Shown here: piece after piece, positions 1 through 8,200 of the stretch
Numbering within the stretch: the first letter of the stretch is position 1
How the letters are laid out: each line of letters begins with the position of its first letter
NCBI GenBank assembly: GCA_031263265.1
Contig: JAISGE010000116.1
Span: forward strand, 1 to 11,662
DNA length: 11,662 nt
DNA from: Treponema sp.
GTDB taxonomy: Bacteria > Spirochaetota > Spirochaetia > Treponematales > Breznakiellaceae
Direction of reading: 5' to 3'
The notes under the pieces: model-generated
Seen by the model: only the letters and a program-made list of their open reading frames with translations
Databases searched by the model: none
Told to the model about the DNA's origin: nothing
Position numbers and translations under genes: made by a program

Positions 1-1841
1 CTTATGGCCTCAAAGTGCAGCAACACCTCGTTCGTTGACTCCGTGATCTTCTCTATGGAGTCCTTGATCTTCTTCAATACCGTGCTTATGGTCTTGGACT
101 GATCACTTGAGGACTCCGCTAGTTTCCGTATCTCCTCCGCCACCACCGCAAATCCCTTCCCCGATTCCCCCGCATGAGCCGCCTCTATCGCGGCGTTCAT
201 TGACAGAAGGTTCGTTTGGCTGGCGATGTTTTCCATCACCGCGTTGATCTCCAGCAACCCCGCCGACTCCCGGGCAATCTCTTGAATATCCGTTGAGACC
301 TCCTCTAATCCGGCACGCCCGACTTCAGACGCATGGGAGAGCTTGGTAACGTTGGCTTCGTTCTTGATAAGGCTTTTGGTCACGTTCTGGATATTGGCCA
401 GCATTTCTTCTATGGCCGAGGAAGATGCGCTTACGCACTGGGACTGTTTTTGTATCTGGTCGTTTATAATGCCGATATGGTTGACGACCTGTCCCATAAT
501 GGCGCCTGAGTCTTTGACGTTTTCCTGCTGCTTACCGGTTTGAGCTTTGATACTTTGAATGTTTGCGGTGATCTCGTTGATAGAGGCGGCGGTTTCGTTC
601 ATGTTGGAAGCAAGGTCTGCGCCGGTCTGAGAGAGGGCGAGCGCCTCCTGGCGTATGGAAAGGACGAGGTTCTTGATCTTGCTTATGGTGAGGTTGAGGT
701 AGCGGGCAAGGTCACCCAGTTCGTCCTTGGAGTTTACCGTGATCTCCTTGGTAAGGTCTCCCTCGGCAATGTCTTTGAGCACGGTCATGGTGGAGGCTAA
801 GGGGCGGCTTATGGAACGGCCGGTAATAATCACCCCCACCGACATAAGGAGTACGGCCAGAATACCGATGATGATGCTTATCGTAAGCATATTGTAAACT
901 GGCGCCATGATAGTGTCCCGGGAAACTCCAATGACTAAGGTCCAGGGCTTTGGAACCTTCCCGATGGTGAATGACACAGAATAGTACTGCATGACCGTAT
1001 CCGATTGCGCGTTCCGGTATGCAAAGGATGTGGAGGTTCCTTGGGTAACCGCGTCCGCCACCGTATCAAGGAAGGGACCAAAGGTGTCGCTTTCCGACTC
1101 CCGTAACTTCTTTCCGATCCGTTGCGGGTCGGCGTGGGCGGCCACAATGCCGCCTGAGCTGAAGAGCATCGCGTGACCATTGCCGAAGGGGTTAATCTGC
1201 TCCACCATCTCCTGAATGGTGGATAACACCAGAGAACCTCCGACATTCCCTATCAAGACGCCGGTCTCTTTATCCTTTACGGCACTGCCCATAATGGTAA
1301 TGAGCGCGGTTCCCCGGGCGTCTTGGTACACCGATGGATCAAGTATAAACTCTCCATGTAAGGCCGGGGTTTGTAGAACTTGATCCCACTCAAACCCTGT
1401 TATCGCCTCTACCATGAAGCGGCCGTTCTGAGAGTGCCAGGTGGATTTATAGCGCCCGGTCTCGTCCGTTCCGGAGGTATTGGCATATTCCGCATCCATA
1501 CCACCCAGGGCGTTGGGCGCACAGTTAGCATAGAAGCTGCGTAGTTCCGGGTTGGCGCCCAGGACCTGCCGTATCATCATATTGAAATAATCCCGCCGCT
1601 GGGCCGCCGGAATCTCTGTATAGCCCTCCATGACCCGGGCAAGGGTTCTTGCCGCGTCCATATATTCCACAAGCCAGTTCTTGATTTTTTCACTGCTTTC
1701 TTGGGCAACGCTTTGCGCCTTCTCCTCGGCGAGGCGGCTGATTTCCCGCTGAGACAGGGTTAGGGTGATGCCGGCCAGCAAACCGATACCGATGATGTTG
1801 AAGACACTAATGACCAACACCAATTTAACGCCGATTTTCAT
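1..1841 (-). CDS. Methyl-accepting chemotaxis protein, dCache-type sensor, C-terminus cut by window edge
   Basis: Transmembrane receptor that should pass an extracellular ligand signal to CheA/CheW. Reading the minus strand from ATG at 1841 gives 613 codons without a stop, running off the left edge. Visible order: short N-terminus; TM1 about residues 7-29; extracytoplasmic sensor about 30-316; TM2 about 317-339; HAMP about 340-392 (ISRPL, then DELGDL); long coiled coil; and the conserved signalling hairpin around Q542-E559, tip near GESGKGF. The sensor has the double-Cache look, with W135 in a GRYKSTW stretch and Y172/D174 in YQDARG, loosely like the ligand motif of amino-acid dCache domains; the ligand itself is unknown. 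The start is supported by AAGGAG at 1848-1853, 6 bases before ATG. Missing are the rest of the descending helix and any C-terminal tail. The hairpin style resembles Treponema receptors. A poly-G tract lies 62 bases upstream of the start codon. Family call very secure. Confidence 0.95.
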   Translation of the reverse strand, partial: MKIGVKLVLVISVFNIIGIGLLAGITLTLSQREISRLAEEKAQSVAQESSEKIKNWLVEYMDAARTLARVMEGYTEIPAAQRRDYFNMMIRQVLGANPELRSFYANCAPNALGGMDAEYANTSGTDETGRYKSTWHSQNGRFMVEAITGFEWDQVLQTPALHGEFILDPSVYQDARGTALITIMGSAVKDKETGVLIGNVGGSLVLSTIQEMVEQINPFGNGHAMLFSSGGIVAAHADPQRIGKKLRESESDTFGPFLDTVADAVTQGTSTSFAYRNAQSDTVMQYYSVSFTIGKVPKPWTLVIGVSRDTIMAPVYNMLTISIIIGILAVLLMSVGVIITGRSISRPLASTMTVLKDIAEGDLTKEITVNSKDELGDLARYLNLTISKIKNLVLSIRQEALALSQTGADLASNMNETAASINEITANIQSIKAQTGKQQENVKDSGAIMGQVVNHIGIINDQIQKQSQCVSASSSAIEEMLANIQNVTKSLIKNEANVTKLSHASEVGRAGLEEVSTDIQEIARESAGLLEINAVMENIASQTNLLSMNAAIEAAHAGESGKGFAVVAEEIRKLAESSSDQSKTISTVLKKIKDSIEKITESTNEVLLHFEAI

Positions 1842-1897
1842 AGACTACTCCTTGTAAGGTCAGCATGAACAAAGCCTTCTTGCAAAGCAGGTAAGAA

Positions 1898-1929
1898 CTT
1901 GTAGGGGGGGGGGGGGGGGGGGGTTGTAA
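1898..1929 (-). promoter_or_regulatory. Candidate chemoreceptor promoter with the C20 tract as spacer
   Basis: On the minus strand TTACAA (1924-1929) is followed by 20 C and then TACAAG (1898-1903). TACAAG matches the -10 consensus at 4 of 6 positions; TTACAA matches the -35 consensus at only 3 of 6. The spacing of 20 is too long for good sigma-70 activity but would become 17 if the tract lost three bases. A start near 1891 would leave a leader of about 50 bases. Weak box matches keep this speculative. Confidence 0.3.
1904..1923. repeat. Homopolymeric G20 tract (C20 on minus strand), possible contingency tract
   Basis: Twenty consecutive G residues, flanked on both sides by the pentamer TTGTA (1899-1903 and 1924-1928). 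Tracts this long are prone to slipped-strand length change. In Treponema pallidum, poly-G tracts near tpr promoters are known to modulate expression, and Neisseria porA has a poly-G promoter spacer. Here the tract lies upstream of the chemoreceptor, its near edge 62 bases from the start codon. Direct observation: the run and its position. Inference: any switching role. A sequencing or assembly artefact in tract length cannot be excluded. Confidence 0.9.
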
Positions 1930-2083
1930 TATTTTTACCAAGGCCCAAAGACTTATTCATCTGCTATTCCTTAGTGCATAAATATAAACTTTATTACATG
2001 ATAAACCATACCTTACTATTTATGCTAGCCCACCAGTGGGTTTCACCATCCCTTTATCCGGGTAACGGCTCTTGTGGTAGTTA

Positions 2084-2089
2084 TATAAT
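2084..2089 (+). promoter_or_regulatory. Candidate -10 box for the esterase
   Basis: A perfect TATAAT that would start transcription near 2096 and give a leader of about 80 bases before the TTG start at 2176. No convincing -35 box lies 16-18 bases upstream. An alternative is TTGACT (2126-2131) with TATACT (2146-2151), but that spacer is only 14 bases. Both are weak. Confidence 0.3.
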
Positions 2090-2161
2090 CGCCAAAAGCT
2101 GCGATTTGACGATACCCCATGACTCTTGACTTTTTCTACGGATTATATACTATAAAACCTA

Positions 2162-2167
2162 GAGGAG
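2162..2167 (+). promoter_or_regulatory. Ribosome binding site that decides the esterase start
   Basis: GAGGAG, 8 bases before the in-frame TTG at 2176. The in-frame ATG at 2119 has only GATACCCC directly before it, with no Shine-Dalgarno match, so the TTG is preferred. Confidence 0.7.
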
Positions 2168-2175
2168 ATATTGAA

Positions 2176-3786
2176 TTGATTAATCGAAATTCAAACGATT
2201 TTACAGGAATAGCGTGTCTGTTATTCCTGTTGGCGGCAGGAACGGTTTTTGCGTCGGGAAAACAAGCGCCAGAAAACCCAGCGTTAGGAACGTCCCTTGT
2301 TACAAAAAATGGACCCATAAAGGGCGTTCAACAAGACGGTATTTATGTATATAAGGGAATTCCTTACGCTAAAGCTCCGGTTGGGGATTTGCGTTTCGCC
2401 CCGCCTCAAGATGTGGAGCCGTGGACGGACGTCCTTGATTGTACAAAATATGGACCTATGATATCTCAGTGGCTTACTTTCCCTATATCGGTGGACAATA
2501 AGAAACAATCTGAAGGCGCTCTTATTCTGAACGTTTGGACCCCTGCTGAACCTCAAAAAGCTGATAAATTGCCGGTTTATGTATTTATTCATGGCGGCGG
2601 CTTTGGATTCGGGACAGGGAGTCAGAATACGCTTAACGGAACGAGTTTCGCGCAAAACGGCGTGGTAACGGTAACGATCAATTACCGGCTCAGTACACTC
2701 GGCTTTTTCGCTTCTAATGAGACGTATAAACAGTACGGCACAACCGGGAACTGGGGATTGCTTGACCAGATCAAAGCCCTTGAATGGATTCGAGACAACA
2801 TAGAGGATTTCGGCGGGGATCCGGCGCAGGTTACGATAGGCGGTGAATCGGCAGGTAGTTATAGCGTTTCCGCGCTTATACTGAGTCCTCAAGCGGAAGG
2901 GCTTTTCCACGGCGCCATTATGGAAAGCGGCACTATTCTTTCTCTACAGTCTTCGCTTCCCCAGGCTCGCGGGGACTTACAAAAGTCTATAGAAGCGTCT
3001 CAAGCACTTGCGGACGTTTTCGGAGTTTCGGATACCGAGGAAGGGCTTAAACACTTGCGGCAAGTGGATCCCTATGTTCTGAACTATCTTAGTCCGTTTA
3101 TGATGAATCAAGCGTCAATACTGCCGCCGTTCTATTTGATGCCGGTATTTGACGGTGCTGTGCTTCCAAAAGATCCAGTGGCGGCTCTACACGAGGGGAA
3201 TTTTAACAAGGTAAATCTGCTTATCGGATTTAACCACGATGAAGGTACGCTGTTTATCCCGTCTACAGTTGACGATAGTTTCTATGAATCCTATGGATCC
3301 CGCATGGTCGGCGAGGGTTGGCCCGTAATTGCGGAGCGTTTCCCGGTAGATGAAAATAACACCGCGGCACAAAGGACCCAACAGGTTTTAGCTTACTCAT
3401 GGTTTACCGCCGGCTCAAAAGTATTTGCCGACACGCTTGCTCATAATAACTCGGTCTTTATGTATAATTACAACTTTGCTGCGCCGGGCAATCCGTTGGG
3501 AGCGTACCATGCAGGAGAGATACCCCATGTATTTAACACAGTTGGAGAATCTGCCAGTGAGGAAAGTAAAAAAGTCGCACAAGAAATGCACACAAGATGG
3601 ATCAACTTTATCAAGAACGGCGATCCTAACAGCGGCGTAACGCTACCGTCCGCTACACAATGGCCAAAATACGATCCGGAAAAGCCCGAAGTGATATTCT
3701 TTGATACTGAAGTAACCGCAGGAACACTGCCCGATCAAGAAAATCTTGATTTTGTCGCGCAGGTTTTGTACGGTACCACCGAGTAG
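2176..3786 (+). CDS. Secreted type-B carboxylesterase (para-nitrobenzyl esterase-like), probable TTG start
   Basis: Alpha/beta-hydrolase of the carboxylesterase type B family, hydrolysing carboxylic esters; natural substrate unknown. From TTG at 2176 it is 536 residues, normal for the family. It begins with a probable signal peptide: a polar N-region, then a hydrophobic core ending LLAAGTVFA, with likely cleavage before SGKQ, so it should act outside the cytoplasmic membrane. The catalytic set is complete: oxyanion-hole HGGGF at 139-143, nucleophile Ser225 in GGESAGS, acid Glu356 in NHDEGTLF, and His445 in AYHAGEIPHVF. The start was chosen for the GAGGAG at 2162-2167; starting at ATG 2119 would add 19 residues, lacks a binding site and spoils the signal peptide. 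It stands alone on the plus strand and converges on the purine-type operon, so shared function is not implied. Base composition looks lower in GC than the right-hand operon. Function class very secure, start moderate. Confidence 0.93.
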   Translation: MINRNSNDFTGIACLLFLLAAGTVFASGKQAPENPALGTSLVTKNGPIKGVQQDGIYVYKGIPYAKAPVGDLRFAPPQDVEPWTDVLDCTKYGPMISQWLTFPISVDNKKQSEGALILNVWTPAEPQKADKLPVYVFIHGGGFGFGTGSQNTLNGTSFAQNGVVTVTINYRLSTLGFFASNETYKQYGTTGNWGLLDQIKALEWIRDNIEDFGGDPAQVTIGGESAGSYSVSALILSPQAEGLFHGAIMESGTILSLQSSLPQARGDLQKSIEASQALADVFGVSDTEEGLKHLRQVDPYVLNYLSPFMMNQASILPPFYLMPVFDGAVLPKDPVAALHEGNFNKVNLLIGFNHDEGTLFIPSTVDDSFYESYGSRMVGEGWPVIAERFPVDENNTAAQRTQQVLAYSWFTAGSKVFADTLAHNNSVFMYNYNFAAPGNPLGAYHAGEIPHVFNTVGESASEESKKVAQEMHTRWINFIKNGDPNSGVTLPSATQWPKYDPEKPEVIFFDTEVTAGTLPDQENLDFVAQVLYGTTE

Positions 3787-3800
3787 TTCCTTGATTAGAC

Positions 3801-3828
3801 AAAAGCCCGGGATATTCCGGGCTTTTTT
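3801..3828 (+). terminator. Rho-independent terminator of the esterase
   Basis: AAAAGCCCGG (3801-3810) and CCGGGCTTTT (3817-3826) form a 10-base-pair stem with a GATATT loop, followed by T to give a six-T run through 3828. It sits 15 bases after the esterase stop codon. On the opposite strand the T run is only four, so it is mainly a plus-strand terminator. Confidence 0.88.
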
Positions 3829-3857
3829 GTTTTGCGGTCAATTTAGCTCCACAAGCC

Positions 3858-3889
3858 GGGAAAAAGCAGGCAAAAGCCCGCTTTTTCCC
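3858..3889. terminator. Bidirectional hairpin terminator, serving ssnA on the minus strand
   Basis: GGGAAAAAGC (3858-3867) is exactly complementary to GCTTTTTCCC (3880-3889), and inside it GGC-AAAA-GCC (3869-3878) continues the stem with one mismatch. Read on the minus strand, GCGGGC-TTTT-GCCTGC is followed by five T, a compact terminator 15 bases past the ssnA stop codon. Read on the plus strand the same structure also ends in five T, so it can back up the esterase terminator. Confidence 0.8.
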
Positions 3890-3903
3890 CTCAATTCACC
3901 ATT

Positions 3904-5232
3904 TTAAATTCGTTTCCATAACTGTAAGGCGTGTTCCCGGGATTTTGCCAAAAGCCCGGCTTCATCGATCCCTACCAGTTCCCGGTCGTTCATCACGATT
4001 TTGCCGTTGATGATGGTGGTATCCACATGCCTGCCTGAGACACCGAAAAGGATGTGGCTGTTAATCGTGTTCTCATTCACCGGTGTCGGCCCCTGATAAT
4101 CAACGATGATGATGTCTGCATAGTGGTCTTTTTTGAGGGTCCCGATCTTGCCTTGGATGAAGCGTTCCATAATCGCCTTGTTGTTCTTAAAAAGCATCTG
4201 TGGTGGTTCTGCCCAGGCAACCGAGGGAATATGAGCCGCATGTTTATGCAAGATCGCCGCGACCTTATAGGATTCGGTCATATCTGCAGTGTAGCCGTCG
4301 GTACCCATACCTACCAGTATCCCTTTCTTGAGCATGGCAAGAACCGGTGAAACCCCCACCGCATTTCCCATGTTCGACTCAGGGTTGTGAACTACCGCAA
4401 CCCCGCTGTCTTTGAGCATGTCCATCTCTTCTTCGGTGATGTGGATACAATGAACCGCTATGGTTTTGTCCGAAAGCACCTTGTATCGATACAAGCGCTC
4501 AACAACCCGCATATCGTATTTTGCCAGGGCGTCAACTACGTCTTCGATACCTTCTGCGGCGTGAATGTGAAATCCTACATCAAGACCTGCGGCAGCTTCG
4601 ATGCACTCATTCAGGGTTTTTTCACTGATGGTGATCTGCGCATGGATCCCGATAAGCCCTTTCAGCATATCGTTGTTCTGCGCTTTACAGTGCTTCACAA
4701 AATCCACGTTTTCTTTGATTCCCGCATCTTTTATCGCCGCACCATCCCGGTCGGAGATCTCGTAACAGAGGTTACTGCGGATACCCAAGTGCTGTGCTGC
4801 TTCGGCAATCTTGAACAGGCTCCCTTCCACCGCATGAGGGCTAGCATGGTGATCGATCACCGACGTAACCCCTGAACGGATTTGGTCAATCATAGGACCA
4901 ACCGCACTGTAATACACATCCTCCAGGGTAAGCTCCTTGTCGAGCCGCCACCAGAGTCCACGCAGCACTTCGCCAAAGGTAGTCGCGGGTTTGCCCCCAA
5001 GACTTATACCACGGGCAAACGTACTGTAGTAATGCATGTGGGCGTTAATAAACCCGGGCATGACCAAGCGGCCCCGGGCGTCTATAAAGCGAGCATCCGG
5101 GTATTTGGCCTGTAATACACCGGTTTCACCCACCTCCGTAATCACCGGGCCATCAATCGCGACCGCGCCGTTTTCAATAAACGGACATGCGTCGTCTCGT
5201 GTAACCACTTTTCCATTTCCAATCAAGAGCAT
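3904..5232 (-). CDS. ssnA: SsnA-type putative aminohydrolase (amidohydrolase superfamily)
   Basis: Cytosolic metal-dependent hydrolase of the ATZ/TRZ-like amidohydrolase group, 442 residues, normal length for SsnA. Such enzymes deaminate or open nitrogen heterocycles; the exact SsnA substrate is not established, though the gene is tied to anaerobic purine/urate loci. Visible metal-site residues: H65 and H67 in NAHMHYYS, H222/H224 with E227 in HIHAAE, H261 and H264 in VHCIHI, and D312 in GMGTDGYTAD. The N-terminal strands (IGNGKVVTRDD) and the C-terminal part (ADIIIVDY, TTIINGKIVM) form the usual split beta-sandwich. The start at 5232 is fixed by GGAGG at 5240-5244, inside the last codons of ygfK. 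The gene is the last of the operon, 2 bases after the ygfK stop, with a terminator just downstream. The ssnA name rests on strong sequence resemblance plus the ygfK neighbour. A generic guanine-deaminase-like enzyme is the main alternative. Confidence 0.88.
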   Translation of the reverse strand: MLLIGNGKVVTRDDACPFIENGAVAIDGPVITEVGETGVLQAKYPDARFIDARGRLVMPGFINAHMHYYSTFARGISLGGKPATTFGEVLRGLWWRLDKELTLEDVYYSAVGPMIDQIRSGVTSVIDHHASPHAVEGSLFKIAEAAQHLGIRSNLCYEISDRDGAAIKDAGIKENVDFVKHCKAQNNDMLKGLIGIHAQITISEKTLNECIEAAAGLDVGFHIHAAEGIEDVVDALAKYDMRVVERLYRYKVLSDKTIAVHCIHITEEEMDMLKDSGVAVVHNPESNMGNAVGVSPVLAMLKKGILVGMGTDGYTADMTESYKVAAILHKHAAHIPSVAWAEPPQMLFKNNKAIMERFIQGKIGTLKKDHYADIIIVDYQGPTPVNENTINSHILFGVSGRHVDTTIINGKIVMNDRELVGIDEAGLLAKSREHALQLWKRI

Positions 5233-5234
5233 AG

Positions 5235-8200
5235 TTAAACCTCCGTTACCATATACCTATACTTCTGCATAAGCAGATCTATCATCTGTGCCACTTCCTG
5301 GGGGATGCGTTCCGGTTCCCCATGCCAGGTAAGTACTGATTTGTCCGCAAGCCTCACCTTGAAGGAGCCGTTACCGAGGGACCAAAAGCCGGTATTGGTG
5401 CTATGGGTGAAATCTTCCTCGCAGGAAAACACCGTGAACTTGTCTTGATACGGCGCGCCTTGGTGAGGACAGAAAACCGCACAGTTGCCGCACTCATTAC
5501 AGAGCCGGTCGATATGCACCACTTGATGACCGCCTGCACTAAGGGACGATGCAGGATTCACCATAACATTCGCCCGGTTCGGACATACATCACAACAGAT
5601 CTCGCAGATTTCCCCGCAGGAAAGACAGCGGTAGGCATCGGTGTTACCAGGCAGGGAGGGAGCCGCAACTCCTTTTCTGGCGTAAAGCGTCTCCTTATCT
5701 GGCTGGGGTTTCACCACGCCAAAGTCAGCAGGGATGCGGAGTTTCTGCAGAATATCCTGAGCTATGGTTTTGCTATCTGCCAGGGCCTTGACCACGGTGG
5801 CTGCCCCTGCCTTACAGTCCCCTGCAACGTAGACGTCTTGGACAGAACTTTCAAGCGCGGTATTCAGCGCGGGAAAGCCTTTATCGTTCAGCCCTATACT
5901 GTTTTGGGTAAACAAGGTCGTATCCACCTGAGCGCCTACCGCACTTATTACCCGATCAAAGGATAGGTCTACATACGTGCCGGTACCCACAATGCTTCGC
6001 CGTCCGGATTTATCGTACGCGCCAAGGTGCATCACTTCACACCGGAGTATACCCGCCTTAAAACTTTCTGGGGCACAGAGTTCAATGATCCTTACGCCAT
6101 CGGCCAAGGCGCCTTCCAGTTCTTCCTGTTGGGCAGGCATAAAATCCTTGGTTCTGCGGTATACGATGCTTACCGTTTCAACCCCAGGGTTCCGCTTTGC
6201 TGCCCGGGCGCAGTCCATGGCCACATCCCCGCCACCGATAACCGCCACCTGTTTACCCAGATCCAAGGAACCGCCTGATGCCTTGAACGCTTCCAGGAAT
6301 TGTAGGGCGTCTAGGAATTCCTCAGCCCCGGAACATGAAGAACTTCCCGCTTTCCACGCTCCTGTAGCAAGCACCACAAAGGCATGATCCTTTTTAAGCC
6401 TGTCCAGGGAGTAGCCTTCATCCACTCCAAACGTGAATTCAACCCCCAGTTTTACCGCAAGCCTGAAATCCCGATCAATCGCCTCCTGGCTGATTCTGAA
6501 CGAAGGAATAACATGCCCCACGATACCATAAGGAGTAGGCCGTTTTTCATACACCCTGACCGGTACTCCGTTTCTCCTGAGGTATACTGCGGCACCGATA
6601 CCCGCGGGACCTGCCCCGATAATCCCCACGGACCTATCGGTCTTGAGGGGGATGGGTTTGAGAGAACTGCTGTAGGCATCCTGGGCATGTTCTGCGGCAA
6701 TGCGCTTGGCCTGGCGGATCTCCAGGGAATTATCGTAATCCACCCGGGTACAGATCTGCTGGCACCGGTGATCGCAGATGGTACCGGTAATGGAGGGCGC
6801 GGCATTATCTTGAGCAATAATCTCAAAGGCTGCTCCATACTCACCTGCCGCCACCTTTTCAAGGTACCCAGGAATCTGCTGATGCAAAGGACAGCCTCCC
6901 TCTTGACAGGGCGCTTGCGCGCAGTCAAAGAGGGGCAAGACCGAAGCGGTTTTCCGCAAGCCCCCCTGCCGGTGTTCCTTACGATGCCGCTTCTGCGCGG
7001 TAAGCTGCTCTGCCAGGGTGTTTAAGGTTTGCACCTGGATAGTGGTGAGTCCTGGATCCAGCCGGGGCAGCACTGCTTCGGCAAGCTCGGCAAGTTGTTT
7101 GAGCCGTTCATACCCTCCGGGTTTAAGCAGGTTGGTTGCCATAGTAACTGGCCGGATACCGGTTTCCAGGATCGACGCCAGGTTAAAAAAATCTGCTCCG
7201 CCGGAATAGGAGATGGAAAGGGTTCCGTTAAATTCCTGGGTTAAACGCTGGGCTACGGTGATGGAAAGGGGAAACAGGGAACGGCCGGACATGTACATCT
7301 CTTCCCCAGGGAGTTCTCCTTTGGTAATGGCTACAGGGAAGGTATTGGTAATTTTTACCCCAAAGGCCAGCCCTTTCTCCTGCGCCTGAACCTGCAAACG
7401 CCTGAGCATCGCCACTGCATCTCCAAACTGGAGGTCGTTCTTGAAGTGGTGATCGTCAAAGGAAATATACCCATAGCCCATATCGTCTAAGAGCCGGCGG
7501 GCAGTTTCATACCCCAGCAGGGTGGGATTGCATTTAACGTAGGTATGCATCCCTTTAACGGTCAACAGATAGGAGGCGATCTTTTCGATTTCTTCTTTAG
7601 GACAGCCGTGGAGCGTGGATAAGGTGATGCTGGAAGAAACCGCACTGGGTATGGCCTCTAAATCTTTTTGCGTGAACCGTTCAAAAGAATGGATATTCGC
7701 GGCCAGGTAGTCGTAACAGATCTTCCAGATAGGGGAACCAGAGGCGTTTCGCATCCCTTCGATGTACGTATCGATCTTGGGGGACTGAATACCTTCCAGG
7801 CTGTAGCCCACGCTCATGTTAAAGATAAGGCCGCAAGGATCCTCTAAGGCGAACTCCTTAGCTACAACGTGAGCCAAGAACCATGCCTTAATATATTCTT
7901 CAAACGCCTCCTGTACCGTCAACTCTGTAGACCATTCTACGTTGTATCCCTCATCCGCGGCATTGATACAGGGGCGCGCCACGCATTTCCGCAGTTCTTC
8001 CCCATCCATGGTCTGTACGGTTTTAAGCTCAATGAATCGGCTCCCTGCCAGGTATGCTGCCAAGATGTTTTGGGTAAGCTGGGTATGGGGTCCTGCAGCA
8101 GGCCCTAGAGGGGACGCAATCTTGGTCCCAAACAGGGTGATTCCTGCACTGCTTGAGTTCCGGTAGAATTTCTCTTTCCGTATTCCAAACACCGAATTGC

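Larger units (their letters stand above)
1842..2175. other. Divergent intergenic region between chemoreceptor and esterase
   Basis: A 334-base spacer separates the start codons of two divergent genes. It contains the chemoreceptor ribosome binding site (1848-1853), a run of 20 G (1904-1923), an AT-rich stretch (about 1975-2025) with small dyads such as TTTAT/ATAAA (1990-1994 and 2001-2005) and CCCAC/GTGGG (2029-2033 and 2036-2040), a perfect TATAAT (2084-2089), and the esterase ribosome binding site (2162-2167). I see no coding sequence or RNA gene in it. The dyads are short enough to be chance and I assign them no regulator. Confidence 0.7.

Noticed and set aside
540..1246. Open frames overlapping the chemoreceptor in other frames
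   Set aside because: The 613-codon receptor frame spans this region with HAMP and sensor features, so these are chance frames.
2029..2040. CCCAC-CA-GTGGG dyad as an operator
   Set aside because: Five-pair dyads are frequent by chance; there is no second copy nearby and no regulator gene in the window.
2284..2910. Minus-strand open frame of 208 codons opposite the esterase
   Set aside because: It overlaps the esterase oxyanion-hole and nucleophile regions, which are clearly coding on the plus strand; the translation is Arg/Ser-rich without any family signature.
4387..4875. Plus-strand open frame of 162 codons opposite ssnA
   Set aside because: It is antisense to ssnA, which has its full metal site in the other frame; no domain is recognisable and no good ribosome binding site is evident.
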